A program made the translations under genes and the position numbers. Positions 33,374 through 41,954 of a DNA stretch of 64,000 nt are shown here, in pieces. The notes below the pieces were generated by a model. It ran no database searches. It saw only the letters and a program-made list of their open reading frames with translations, and was not told the origin of the DNA. The stretch spans positions 5,903,228 through 5,967,227 of the forward strand of contig NC_017586.1 of NCBI RefSeq assembly GCF_000240165.1, in the 5' to 3' direction. Source of the DNA: Streptantibioticus cattleyicolor NRRL 8057 = DSM 46488 (lineage in GTDB: Bacteria; Actinomycetota; Actinomycetes; Streptomycetales; Streptomycetaceae). Position 1 is the first letter of the stretch. Each line of letters begins with the position of its first letter.

Positions 33374-34159
33374 TCACTCCTCCCGGTACGCCAGCCCCGC
33401 CAGCGCCGCGCCCTGGCGCAGCACGTCACGGAGCATCACCGGGGTCAGCCGCCCGGTGAAGACGTTGCGCTGACTGGGGTGGTAGCAGCCCAGCACCGCC
33501 AGCCCCGGGCCGCCGGTCCGGTCCGGCAGCGTCACCCGCACCCCGTGGCCGAACGCCGGACGCGGCCGGCCCACCGTCCATCCGGCGCCCTCCAGCACCG
33601 GCAGCAGCGCCTGCCAGCCGAAGCCGCCGAGCACCACCACCGCCCGCAGCGTCGGCCGCAGCAACGCCAACTCCCGCTCCAGCCACGGCCGGCAGGTGTT
33701 CCGCTCCCGCGTCGTCGGCCGGTTCTCCGGCGGCGCGCAGTGCACCGGCATGGTGATCCGCGTCCCCAGCAGCTCCAGCCCGTCGCCGGGGCGCTCGGCG
33801 GTCGGCCGGGAGGCCAGCCCCACCGCGTGCAGCGCCGCGTAGAGCACGTCCCCGGACGGGTCGCCGGTGAAGGCCCGCCCGGTGCGGTTGCCGCCGTGCG
33901 CCGCCGGGGCGAGGCCCACCACCGCGAGCGCCGCGTCGGACGGCCCGAACCCCGGCACCGGACGCGCCCAGTACTCCCAGTCCAGGTAGGCCCGGCGGCG
34001 TACCCGGGCGACCTCCTCGCGCCACGCCACCAGCCGCGGGCAGGCCCGGCAGCCGGTGACCGCGGTGTCCAGCGCGGCCAGTGTCCCGGCCCGCCCGGCG
34101 GCGCGCACCGGGTACCCCGCCTCGTCCTCCGGCCGCACCGTGTCGCGCCCGCCCGCCAT
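33374..34159 (-). CDS. Uracil-DNA glycosylase, family 5-like (4Fe-4S)
   Basis: A 261-residue UdgB-type enzyme. CRACPRLVAWREEVARVRRR near residues 36-55 gives the first two cluster cysteines. VVGLAPAAHGGNRTGRAFTG is motif A, in which family 5 enzymes lack the polar catalytic residue of other UDGs. VHCAPPENRPTTRERNTCRP supplies the other cysteines, and GCYHPSQRNVFTG is motif B. It removes uracil or other deaminated bases from DNA, useful in a GC-rich genome prone to cytosine deamination. ATG 34159 follows AGGAGGCACGCG. Confidence 0.9.
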   Translation of the reverse strand: MAGGRDTVRPEDEAGYPVRAAGRAGTLAALDTAVTGCRACPRLVAWREEVARVRRRAYLDWEYWARPVPGFGPSDAALAVVGLAPAAHGGNRTGRAFTGDPSGDVLYAALHAVGLASRPTAERPGDGLELLGTRITMPVHCAPPENRPTTRERNTCRPWLERELALLRPTLRAVVVLGGFGWQALLPVLEGAGWTVGRPRPAFGHGVRVTLPDRTGGPGLAVLGCYHPSQRNVFTGRLTPVMLRDVLRQGAALAGLAYREE

Positions 34160-34357
34160 CGCGTGCCTCCTGTTCGTCCGTCGCCACCGGCACACCCGGA
34201 CGGCTGCCCCGCGCCGTCCCTCCGATGCGCGCCCCGGGTGGCGCGCCGCCCCGGGGCCGGTTAGGTCTTACCTCAACCGAAGGACCGACCCGGGCACCGG
34301 CGACCCACCGGTGGCCGGCCGCACCCGTCCCGCCTCGCGTCACAGTGGAGTCGCGCC

Positions 34358-35530
34358 ATGTTCCCAGAGCCAGCATCCCGCACCCCGCGCGACGCCGAGC
34401 GCTCCGCGAGCCACCCCGGGCTCTCCGCGCCGCCGACGCTGGAGGAACAGCAGGAACAGGCGCGCACCCTGCTGCGTACCGCCGCCACCCAGCGCCCGGT
34501 GGCCGAGGTGGCGGCGCTGGTGTCGCTGCTGAAGCAGACCGGCGGGGTGCCCGACCCGGCGGAGGAGGCGCTGCACGCGGCGGCGCTGGCCCGTCCGGTC
34601 GAGGAGGTCACCGAACTCGTCGCCCTGCTCAACCGGCCGCCGCACGACCCGGAGGTGGCCACCGCCGCCCTGCGCGCCGCGGCCCTCGCCCGCCCCATCG
34701 ACGAGGTGAACGCCCTGGTGGTCGCCCTCAACCGGCCGCCGCACGACCCCTCGGTCGCCGACGACGCGCTGCGCGCCGCCGCGACGGGCCGCCCGGTGGA
34801 GGAACTGGTGCAGCTCGTCCGGCTGCTCGGCCACCGCGTGGACGAGCAGGACGCCCTGCCGCCCGAACCGCCGGCCGGCCACGACGTGTACCCGGCCGAC
34901 GACCACCACGGCGGGGGCTGGGCGGACGAACCCGCCGCGACGACCGCCTTCGCCCTCCCCGACCCCGGCTACGAGCCCGCCATGGAACCGGAACCGGTCA
35001 CCGACGTCTACCCGGCCGAGCCCGCCATGGTGTCCGAACACCGCGAGCTGTTCGCCCCGTTGCCGCCCATCCCCGCCTACGCCGGCCCGCTGTCGGCCGT
35101 GGACCCGGCGGCCACCGGGGGCGGACGCGGCCTGGACGCCATGGCGCGCGGGGCGCTGCGCTGGCCGGCCGCCGCCGCGCTGGCGGTCTGCGGGCTGATC
35201 CATCTGCCGCCCGGATTCCCGCAGTTGCGCGCGGACGGCTTCGCCGACGTGGTCTCCCTCGCGGTGACCGCGCTCTGCCTGGTGCTCGCGGTCTGCCTGG
35301 CCGGCCGGGACACCGCGCGGCTGTGGCTGGCCGGCGCGGCGGCCGGGCTGGCGGTGATCGTCCTGCACGCGCTGGCCGGCGTCCCCGCGCTCGCCGGCCT
35401 CGGGCTGGACGCCATCGGCACCGCGGCGGGGCTGGCGGCGGGCACCTTCGCGCTGCTCGCCGTGGTGCTCTCCGCCGCCGCCCTGCTGTGGCGGCCCCGT
35501 GCCGAGCGGGACGCGGCCCCCGGGGCGTGA
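34358..35530 (+). CDS. Helical-repeat membrane protein of unknown function
   Basis: A 390-residue protein. Residues 43-159 form three full and one partial 33-residue repeats with the pattern RPVEEVTELVALLNRPPHDP, each a predicted helix-turn-helix pair. A Pro/Asp-rich linker follows (~160-255). The C-terminal third has four hydrophobic helices (AAALAVCGLIHLPPGFPQL, DVVSLAVTALCLVLAVCLA, LAGAAAGLAVIVLHALAGV, AAGTFALLAVVLSAAALLW). No named family is recognised. The repeats look like a protein-binding platform held at the membrane (inference). ATG 34358 has GGAG 9 bases upstream. It is a single gene, divergent from the glycosylase. Confidence 0.8.
   Translation: MFPEPASRTPRDAERSASHPGLSAPPTLEEQQEQARTLLRTAATQRPVAEVAALVSLLKQTGGVPDPAEEALHAAALARPVEEVTELVALLNRPPHDPEVATAALRAAALARPIDEVNALVVALNRPPHDPSVADDALRAAATGRPVEELVQLVRLLGHRVDEQDALPPEPPAGHDVYPADDHHGGGWADEPAATTAFALPDPGYEPAMEPEPVTDVYPAEPAMVSEHRELFAPLPPIPAYAGPLSAVDPAATGGGRGLDAMARGALRWPAAAALAVCGLIHLPPGFPQLRADGFADVVSLAVTALCLVLAVCLAGRDTARLWLAGAAAGLAVIVLHALAGVPALAGLGLDAIGTAAGLAAGTFALLAVVLSAAALLWRPRAERDAAPGA
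34484..34834 (+). repeat. In-gene 99-base tandem repeat
   Basis: Three and a half copies of a 99-base unit encode 33-residue helical repeats starting at residues 43, 76, 109 and 142. Copies 2 and 3 are most alike (ALARPVEEV / ALARPIDEV, LLNRPPHDP / ALNRPPHDP), which suggests recent duplication of that pair. Confidence 0.8.
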
Positions 35531-35542
35531 CCGGCGGCCGGG

Positions 35543-36571
35543 TCACCGGGGCTCCAGCACCACCCACACCTGGCCCGGCCGGAACGTCATCCGCCGCCCG
35601 CGGAAGGTGAACACCGTGCCGCCGTCCGGCTCCGGCCGCGACCAGGCGGCGTCGTACCGCCGGCCGTCCCGCAGCACCACCGCGTCCCCGCCGCCGACCG
35701 TCGGCGCGAACGGCGAGCGCACCCCCGGGGAGTCCATGAAACCGCGCGGCGACGTCGTCTCCGCGACCTTCTGCACCACCACCGTGGCCGCGCCCAACGG
35801 CCCGCCGTCGGTGGTCCGCCCCGCCGTCCCGTCCAGCGCCACCAGGTACTTCCCGGCCGCCGGCGACCAGGTGAAGGTGAACGAGGCGGCCGGCATCCGC
35901 GCCGTGTACGCACCGGCCGCCACCCCGCCGTCCGGCGCCGGGCCGAACCGGAAGCCCACGTCCCGCGCCGGCGCCGCCCCCGGGCAGTGGCGCAGCGCGG
36001 CGGCGGGGGAGACGTACTCGTTGTACGGCGGCGCGCCCGGGCCGCGGTGGAAGGCCGCGTCCGCCTGCGACGGCGAGCAGTTGACCACGTCCGCCGCCGC
36101 CAGCACCGGCAGGAACCCCGTCAGCGCCCCCGAGTAGACGAAGGCCGCCCGGCCGTAGGCGCGCAGGATCTCCAGGTCGGTCTCTCGGGCGCTGCGCACC
36201 GGGCCGATGGCGTCACCGGGCGGCAGATGGCGGTCGTCGTAGACGGCGAGGAACCGGGAGAGGCCGCCTTCCACCTCGGCCGCGTAGACCACGTCGGCCG
36301 CCGCCAGCCCGGTCTGCGGACGGGCGAACGAGACGTTGTCCACCTTCACCGCCAGCACCCGCCCGGCCGCCCCGGGCACCCCGGTCAGCGGGGAGACCAC
36401 CGGTCCGCCGGGCGCCGCCGGCCGGGTGCGCGGGCCACCGGTGCCCAGCACCACCACCGCCACCACGACCCCGGCCACCACCGTGAGCACCGCCCCGGCC
36501 AGCGCCACCCGGCCGCGTACCGGCAGCGCCGTCCACCACGACCGCAGCCGGGCGAGGGAATCGGCCACCAC
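35543..36571 (-). CDS. DUF3048 domain protein, membrane-anchored
   Basis: A 342-residue protein. One N-terminal membrane helix (VALAGAVLTVVAGVVVAVVV, residues 21-40) is followed by an external DUF3048 (YerB-like) domain: VLAVKVDNVSFARPQTGLAA then DVVYAAEVEGGLSRFLAVYD, IGPVRSARETDLEILRAYG, and a C-terminal DUF3048_C region with FTWSPAAGKYLVALDGTAGR. Family members are extracytoplasmic lipoproteins or anchored proteins of unknown role. GTG 36571 follows GGAGGTGAGCTGT. It is convergent with the helical-repeat gene, 12 bases apart. Confidence 0.88.
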   Translation of the reverse strand: MVADSLARLRSWWTALPVRGRVALAGAVLTVVAGVVVAVVVLGTGGPRTRPAAPGGPVVSPLTGVPGAAGRVLAVKVDNVSFARPQTGLAAADVVYAAEVEGGLSRFLAVYDDRHLPPGDAIGPVRSARETDLEILRAYGRAAFVYSGALTGFLPVLAAADVVNCSPSQADAAFHRGPGAPPYNEYVSPAAALRHCPGAAPARDVGFRFGPAPDGGVAAGAYTARMPAASFTFTWSPAAGKYLVALDGTAGRTTDGGPLGAATVVVQKVAETTSPRGFMDSPGVRSPFAPTVGGGDAVVLRDGRRYDAAWSRPEPDGGTVFTFRGRRMTFRPGQVWVVLEPR

Positions 36572-36736
36572 AGCTCACCTCCGCGACGCCCGGCCGGATA
36601 CCGGACGTGACCGACGGTAACCACCCGCCGGGCGCCGGCCGGGCAACCGCCCGGGGTGTTTCCCCGCGCGATGCGCGGCGACCCGCCGGGGAGGACGATG
36701 GATGCTGGAAGCGGAGCCGGTGCGAGGGAGGCCGCC

Positions 36737-37228
36737 GTGGAGTTCGACGTCGTCGTGGAGATACCGCAGGGGTCGCGCAACAAGTACGAGGTGGACCACG
36801 ACACCGGGCGCATCCGGCTGGACCGGATGCTCTTCACCGCGACCCGCTACCCGGCCGACTACGGCTACGTGGACGGCACCCTGGGCCGGGACGGCGACCC
36901 GCTGGACGCCCTCGTCCTGGTCGGCGAACCCACCTTCCCCGGCTGCGCCATCGAGTGCCGCGCCATCGCCATGTTCTGCATGACCGACGAGAAGGGGCCG
37001 GACGAGAAGGTGCTGTGCGTCCCGGCGCACGACCCGCGCTACGACGAGGTGCAGGACATCGGTGACGTGCCGGAGTTCGACCGGCTGGAGATCACCCACT
37101 TCTTCGAGGTCTACAAGGATCTGGAGCCGGGCAAGTCGGTGGAGGGCTCGCACTGGGAGGGCCGGGCGAGCGCCTACGCCGAGATCGAGGCGGCCCGGCA
37201 GCGCGCGGCCGGCGCCGGCCACGGCTGA
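36737..37228 (+). CDS. ppa: Inorganic pyrophosphatase
   Basis: A 163-residue family I soluble pyrophosphatase. [20 protein letters not shown] gives the Lys/Glu/Arg residues around the active site, [20 protein letters not shown] the key aspartate cluster (DGDPLDAL), and [20 protein letters not shown] the third acidic block. It hydrolyses pyrophosphate to two phosphates with Mg2+, pulling biosynthetic reactions forward. GTG 36737 follows GAGGGAGGCCGCC and gives the standard family N-terminus [10 protein letters not shown]. An ATG at 36656 would add 27 unlike residues. Convergent with the Rv1733c-like gene, 7 bases away. Confidence 0.95.
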   Translation: MEFDVVVEIPQGSRNKYEVDHDTGRIRLDRMLFTATRYPADYGYVDGTLGRDGDPLDALVLVGEPTFPGCAIECRAIAMFCMTDEKGPDEKVLCVPAHDPRYDEVQDIGDVPEFDRLEITHFFEVYKDLEPGKSVEGSHWEGRASAYAEIEAARQRAAGAGHG

Positions 37229-37235
37229 CCGCGGC

Positions 37236-37814
37236 TCAGGCGCGCGGGCCGCTGCTCCACCGCGGTCCGATCTCCTCCCACTCGCGCTCCCACTCGGCGG
37301 CCCGGTGCCGGTCGAGGGCGGCCCGCGCGACCCGGTCGGCCCCCAGCACCACCCCGCACACCCCGCACCCCACGGCGGTGCCCATCGCCCACCCCTGCGC
37401 GTCGGCCTGGAGGCCCCCGGTCGGCGGCAGGGCCACCCGGCCCCGGTCGTCGAGCCAGATCGTGGTGGCGGACCCCGCCCTCGTCCCCTCCGGCACCGTG
37501 GCCTCGCCGGAGTGCGGCAGGCCGTCCGGCCCCGTCCAGCGCACCGCCGTCGGCACCCGCGTCGCGCCGAGGCCGGCCGCCCCGAACGCCGCCCGGTCGC
37601 CCGCGTCGCGCAGCAGCACCGCGGCCACCGGATGGCGGTGGAGCGCCTGGTCGTGCAGCGAGTCCACCACGGCCGACGCGGCGGCGGCACCGGCGGCCGG
37701 CGCCCCCACCAGGGCGAGCATCGCGCAGACCAGGCCGATCCACCCCTCGGCCACATCCGAGCGGCGTCGCAGCGGATTGCGCCGCCACCGCCACAGCTTC
37801 ACCGTGCTGCCCAT
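37236..37814 (-). CDS. Rv1733c-family membrane protein
   Basis: A 192-residue protein. A basic N-terminus KLWRWRRNPLRRRSDVAEG is followed by a first helix WIGLVCAMLALVGAPAAGAA, an external domain (RVPTAVRWTGPDGLPHSGEA ... TIWLDDRGRVALPP), and a second helix AMGTAVGCGVCGVVLGADRV. The C-terminus is charged. This two-helix layout and the RRNPLRRRSD opening are the hallmark of Rv1733c-like proteins, a family of unknown function first noted in the mycobacterial dormancy regulon. No dormancy motif is recognised upstream. Confidence 0.85.
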   Translation of the reverse strand: MGSTVKLWRWRRNPLRRRSDVAEGWIGLVCAMLALVGAPAAGAAAASAVVDSLHDQALHRHPVAAVLLRDAGDRAAFGAAGLGATRVPTAVRWTGPDGLPHSGEATVPEGTRAGSATTIWLDDRGRVALPPTGGLQADAQGWAMGTAVGCGVCGVVLGADRVARAALDRHRAAEWEREWEEIGPRWSSGPRA

Positions 37815-37885
37815 CGCAGGCCCCCATGGTTCCCGGTGCCCTGAAGACATCATCCGCCCGCGGCGCCCCTCCGCCCAAGCGCCGG

Positions 37886-38998
37886 TCAGCCCCGGGCCGC
37901 CCGCGCCTGGAGCAGCCGGGTGATGTCGTGGGCGGTGACGATCCCGGCCAGCCGGCCCTCCTCGTCGACCACGAGGATCCGGGCGCCGGACGCCGTGCCG
38001 AGCCGCCCCATCACGTCCAGCAACTGCTCGTCCGGGCGGGCCACCGGACACGCCACCGCCACATCCCGCACCCGCACCTCGTCGCGGCGGGCCGGCGCCA
38101 CCATGGCCAGCCGGCGCAGCGTCACGATGCCGCTGGGCCGGCCGTCGAAGTCCACCAGCGCGAACGCCGAATGGCGCGGCGCCTCCGCCATCCGCTCCAG
38201 GAAGCGGTCCACGGTGAACCAGTCCGGCCCGAAGACCACCGGCGCCGACATCGTCCGCCCCACCGTCACCCCGCGCAGCGCGGACTCCAGCATCGAGCGG
38301 CGCAACTCGGCGGTGGCCGTACTGGAGACGAAGAACCCCACCAGCACCAGCCACAGCCCCCCGCCCCAGCCGCGCAGGAAGCCGATCCCGCCGACCGCGA
38401 CCAGCGCCACCCCGATCACCCGCCCGCTGCGCCCGGCCACCTGGTCGGCCCGCTCCCGGTCCTTGCCCCACCACCACACCGCCGACCGCAGCACCCGACC
38501 ACCGTCCAGCGGCGCGGCCGGCAGCAGGTTGAAGACCCCGAGCAGCACGTTGGCCCAGGCCAGCCACGTCAGCACGGCGGCCGGCAACAGCAGCGCGGGC
38601 GCCGTCGCCACCCCGCGGGCCACGCCCAGCGCCGCACCGCCGAACGCCAGCGAGACCAGCGGACCGCTCACCGCGATCGCCAGCGCCGCGCGCGGCGACT
38701 CCGCCCGGCCCATCCGGGTCATGCCGCCCAGCGCCCACAACGTCATGTCCTCGACCTTCACCCCGGCCCGGCGCGCGGTCAGCGCGTGCGCCGACTCGTG
38801 CAGCAGCAGACTCCCCAGCAGCAGCACGGCCCCGGCCACCCCGCCCACCGCGTACGCGGCGCGCGAGTGCCCCGGCACCCACACCGGCAGCGTCTGCCTG
38901 CCCAGGCTGTAACCGAAGACGAGCAGCAGCAACGGGGCGCTCCAGTGCAACCGCAAGGGCACCCCGAACAGCCGTCCCATCCGCCACGAACCGTCCAT
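37886..38998 (-). CDS. Site-2 protease (M50) with C-terminal CBS pair
   Basis: A 370-residue membrane metalloprotease. Six hydrophobic segments contain SLLLHESAHALTARRAGVKV (HExxH zinc motif near residue 67) and VFNLLPAAPLDGGRVLRSAV (NxxPxxPLDGGR, third zinc ligand). From about 245, two CBS domains (TVGRTMSAPVVFGPDWFTVD ... VRVRDVAVACPVARPDEQLL) form a cytoplasmic sensor that usually binds adenine nucleotides. It cleaves membrane-embedded substrates such as anti-sigma factors, resembling mycobacterial Rip3 and SpoIVFB-like enzymes. The substrate is unknown. The start may be ATG 38998 or the internal ATG six codons later; neither has a strong ribosome-binding site. Confidence 0.9.
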   Translation of the reverse strand: MDGSWRMGRLFGVPLRLHWSAPLLLLVFGYSLGRQTLPVWVPGHSRAAYAVGGVAGAVLLLGSLLLHESAHALTARRAGVKVEDMTLWALGGMTRMGRAESPRAALAIAVSGPLVSLAFGGAALGVARGVATAPALLLPAAVLTWLAWANVLLGVFNLLPAAPLDGGRVLRSAVWWWGKDRERADQVAGRSGRVIGVALVAVGGIGFLRGWGGGLWLVLVGFFVSSTATAELRRSMLESALRGVTVGRTMSAPVVFGPDWFTVDRFLERMAEAPRHSAFALVDFDGRPSGIVTLRRLAMVAPARRDEVRVRDVAVACPVARPDEQLLDVMGRLGTASGARILVVDEEGRLAGIVTAHDITRLLQARAARG

Positions 38999-39086
38999 CG
39001 CCGACCACCCGCCACTCGTCCCGCCCCCATGCCAGCATCGCGCCCGCGCCGCCGGTGCGGGAGTCCGGCCTACCCATCGGCGGCGG

Positions 39087-40119
39087 TCATTGCGCCATCA
39101 GCACCGCCACCCCCGTCACCTCGCCCGCCGCCAGGTCGGCCAGCGCCCGGTCGGCCCGGCGCATCGGATAGCGGGTCAGCCGCACGGAGGGGCGCAGCCG
39201 GGCGGCCTCGGCGAGGAACGCCCGGCCGTCCTCACGGGTGTTGGCGGTGACGCTGCGCACCGTACGTTCCTGGAACAGATGGCGCCGGTAGTCCAGCGCG
39301 GGAACGGCGGACAGGTGGATGCCCGCGATGGCGAGGGTGCCGCCCCGGTCGAGCGCGGCCAGCGCCACCGGCACCAGCTCACCGGCGGGCGCGAACAAGA
39401 TCGCCGCGTCCAGCGGCTCCGGCGGTGTCTCGTACGCGTCCCGGGCGGACGCCGCGCCCAGGTCGAGCGCGAGCCGGCGGGCCCGCTCGCCACGGGTGAG
39501 CACGTGCACGGTGGCGCCGCGGGCCAGCGCGAGCTGCGCGGTCAGATGGGCGGAGGCGCCGAACCCGTAGACGCCCAGACGTCCGCCGGGCGGCAGTTCG
39601 GCGCGGCACAGGGCGCGGTAGCCGATGATGCCGGCGCACAGCAGCGGCGCCGTCTCGTCGTCCGCCCAGCCGGCCGGGGGCCGGTAGGCGTAGCGGGCGT
39701 CCACCAGCACGTGGCCGGCGTACCCGCCGTCGACGTCCCAGCCGGTGTACCGGGAACGCGGGCACAGGTTCTCCCGCCCCGACCGGCAGTAGGCGCAACG
39801 GCCGCAGGTGCCGGCCAGCCAGGCGGCCCCGACCCGGTCGCCGGGGGCGAAGCCGCGCACCGCGTGGCCGGCCTCGACCACCCGCCCGACGATCTCGTGG
39901 CCGGGCACGCACATCGGGCGGCGCGGGGGCAGGTCACCCTCGGCCAGGTGGAGATCGGTGCGGCAGACCCCGCACACGGTGACCTCGACCAGCAGCTCGT
40001 CCGGGCCGGGGGGCGGGGAGTTCGCGGGTGACCCGGCGCAACGGGGCGGTGGCCAGGGGGCCGGGCTCGGCCACGGCCCACGCCGTGGTGGTGATCGCGG
40101 TGGGCCGGTGCGGGTCCAT
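39087..40119 (-). pseudogene. Zinc-dependent alcohol dehydrogenase, frameshifted
   Basis: The full gene should encode about 343 residues. ATG 40119 (with GAGGAGACC in front) opens [20 protein letters not shown] and runs in one frame to about 40015. The remainder, from [20 protein letters not shown] to the stop at 39087, is in another frame. One extra base in the C/G run at about 40001-40014 explains it. Downstream of the break everything is intact: catalytic zinc (CGVCRTD, GHE), structural zinc ([15 protein letters not shown]) and the nucleotide fold [12 protein letters not shown]. The product would be an NAD(P)-dependent MDR-type dehydrogenase. Either a real inactivating mutation or a sequence error in a homopolymer is possible. 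Confidence 0.78.
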
Positions 40120-40286
40120 GGTCTCCTCGGGCACGTCGGTCGGGGGGTCCGGTGGCGTCCCGGGCGCGGTGAGCCGTTTGCCCGCGGCGTGCGCGGTCAG
40201 GAGTCCGGTCAGGGCGTGCCGGACGCGTTCGCGGATGCGTTTCCGGATGCGTACGGGTGCGTTCCAGCGGGCGAAGGAGGCCGAAG

Positions 40287-40388
40287 ATGCTGCATGCCAT
40301 CGCCGATGTGCTCAAGACGGTCGGCGGGACCGTCGCCGATGTGGTGACGCTGCCGTTCCGGGCGCTGGCCCGCCTCTTCGGAGGCTGA
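40287..40388 (+). CDS. LPFR motif small protein
   Basis: A 33-residue peptide, starting MLHAIADVLKTVGGTVADVV and ending TLPFRALARLFGG, behind an excellent ribosome-binding site (GAAGGAGGCCGAAG). The LPFRALARLFGG ending is the signature of the actinobacterial 'LPFR motif' small-protein group, whose function is unknown. It is amphipathic and likely membrane-associated. It stands alone, divergent from the broken dehydrogenase. Confidence 0.75.
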   Translation: MLHAIADVLKTVGGTVADVVTLPFRALARLFGG

Positions 40389-40452
40389 GGCGGCGCCCCC
40401 GGCGACCAGGGCGGCCCGAGCGGGCGGCCGTGGCCTCGACGTGTGCGACCCG

Positions 40453-40497
40453 CGGGAAGATCCCCCCCAGGACGATCCCGTGAGGGGGACCTTCCCG
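40453..40497. terminator. Hairpin terminator between convergent genes
   Basis: CGGGAAGATCCCCC (40453-40466) pairs with GGGGGACCTTCCCG (40484-40497) with one mismatch around a 17-base loop, between the LPFR gene and the secreted repeat protein gene. Confidence 0.6.
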
Positions 40498-40559
40498 GGC
40501 CCGCGCGGACGGCCGGTCAGGGCCGGGGTGTTCCGCGCGGTGGTGCGGCGGGGCCGAGG

Positions 40560-41576
40560 TCAGCCCTTGGCACCACTGTGCTGCCTGCGGCGCAGGTACA
40601 GCACGCCGCTGCCGATGGCGGCGGCCAGCAGGGCGCCGCCGCCCGCCATCGTGCCGGTGGTCACACCACTCGCCGCGCCGCCTTGGCCGGCGTGCACGCC
40701 GTGGTGGATGTGACCGGTGATGACGCGGACGGAGGTTTCGAACCGGCGGCCGTCGGGGCAGTGCCCGTAGATGCGGAAGCGCGGTACTTCGTGGTCGCGG
40801 TAACCGTCCCGGCCCTCGCCGAAACCGTCCCGTCCCTCGCGCCCCTCGTCACGGCCGTCGCCGAACCCGTCGCGGTCCTCGCGACCGTCACGGAACCCGT
40901 CCTCGCGGCCCTCCTGCCCGGCCCGGAGGCTCTTCCTGCCTTCCTGGACGCCTTCCTGGCCGTCCCGGACGCCGTCGGAGCTGTCCGTGCCGATGCCGGG
41001 TGCCTTCTCCGGCTCGGACCCCGCCCTGCCGGCCTCGGGCCCCTCCGCGCCAAGGCCGGGCCGGGACTTGCCGGACTCCGGTCCCTCCTTGCCGTGGTCG
41101 AAGCCGTCCCGGCCACGGTCGTCACCCTCACGCCCGTGGTCGAAGCCGTCCCGGCCGTGGTCGTGGCCCTCACGCCCGTGGTCGTAGCCGTGACCGCCGT
41201 CCCAGAAGTGCCAGTGGGGAGCGATCTTGGCAACGCCCACGTAGACGGCATCGTGGTCACGGTGGTAGTAGTCACCGTGCCCGTGATCACGGTCACCGTA
41301 TTCGTGGTCACCGTGTTCGTGGTCGCCGTGTTCGCGGACCAGGTGGAGCCGGGCGGTGTCCCCGGCGAACGCCCGGGAGTGCGCCTCGATCTCGTGCCGT
41401 CCGTCGTAACGGCAGGCGACGAAGAGTGAGACGAACGACCCGGGGGTGGTGACCTCCGGGTGGACGTGGGCCACGGGACGGTAGTAGCCGTCGGAGTCGG
41501 CCACGGCGGTCGGTGCGGCCATGCCTATGAGAGTCGTGCCCGCGAACGCGGCGGCAACCAGACGAGTGCGACGCAT
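40560..41576 (-). CDS. Secreted His/Asp/Gly/Arg-rich repeat protein with C-terminal anchor
   Basis: A 338-residue exported protein. A signal peptide (VAAAFAGTTLIGMAAPTAVA) is followed by a small folded region (residues ~28-80: GYYRPVAHVHPEVTTPGSFV). A long low-complexity part (~80-265) holds irregular repeats such as HGDHEHGDHEYGDRDHGHGD and YDHGREGHDHGRDGFDHGRE, then Glu/Gly/Arg runs. A short conserved-looking segment follows (FRIYGHCPDGRRFETSVRVI). Last come a hydrophobic helix, GTMAGGGALLAAAIGSGVLY, and a basic tail LRRRQHSG. The layout suggests a surface protein anchored by its C-terminal helix; histidine clusters could bind metal ions. No family is recognised. GGGAAAGTGGGAAAACCAC precedes the ATG. 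Confidence 0.78.
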   Translation of the reverse strand: MRRTRLVAAAFAGTTLIGMAAPTAVADSDGYYRPVAHVHPEVTTPGSFVSLFVACRYDGRHEIEAHSRAFAGDTARLHLVREHGDHEHGDHEYGDRDHGHGDYYHRDHDAVYVGVAKIAPHWHFWDGGHGYDHGREGHDHGRDGFDHGREGDDRGRDGFDHGKEGPESGKSRPGLGAEGPEAGRAGSEPEKAPGIGTDSSDGVRDGQEGVQEGRKSLRAGQEGREDGFRDGREDRDGFGDGRDEGREGRDGFGEGRDGYRDHEVPRFRIYGHCPDGRRFETSVRVITGHIHHGVHAGQGGAASGVTTGTMAGGGALLAAAIGSGVLYLRRRQHSGAKG

Positions 41577-41954
41577 GTGGTTTTCCCACTTTCCCGGGGC
41601 GCGGCCACAGACTCATGCATCTGTGTAATCACGTAACCACGCTCCGTGATTCCGAACGCTAGGTGCGTGCCACAGGGCCCGCAACGCCACTCCGCCATTA
41701 GGGAGTACCGCCGAACGGGGCCCGGTCCGCGGGCCACCGGCCCCGGCCCGCAAGCGGTTTCCGGCCCGCGCGCGGTGGCGTCGACCCGCCGGGAAGGCAC
41801 CGGCGGACTCCCCGTCTTCGAGCGGAAATCATCTCCCGCCCGCCGACGGGGAGTTGGCCGCCCGTCGCCTCCGGGCCGACACCATCGAGCGGGCGTTGTC
41901 GTCGCCATGGCGTGCCGTCGCCGCCCGCACCGGCGCGTCCGGGCCGCCCGGACT
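41577..41954. other. 378-base intergenic region
   Basis: It lies between the GH65 gene end (reverse) and the secreted repeat protein start (reverse). The first 100 bases hold the promoter region of the repeat protein, including the inverted repeat at 41627-41651 and a locally AT-rich stretch. The remainder (41700-41954) is GC-rich without a supported gene or clear hairpin. Confidence 0.5.
41627..41651 (-). promoter_or_regulatory. Inverted repeat upstream of the secreted repeat protein
   Basis: AATCACG (41627-41633) and CGTGATT (41645-41651) are perfect inverted copies 11 bases apart, about 50-75 bases before the start codon at 41576. A regulator site is likely; I cannot name the protein. Confidence 0.4.

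Noticed and set aside
34259-34278. Iron-box-like AGGTCTTACCT dyad upstream of the helical-repeat gene
   Set aside because: Only AGGT-CTT-ACCT is symmetrical. It does not fit the 19-base DtxR/IdeR consensus beyond the first six bases.
40800-41360. The repetitive DNA in the secreted protein gene as a CRISPR or satellite repeat
   Set aside because: Repeats are irregular, in frame and explained by His/Asp/Gly/Arg peptide repeats.
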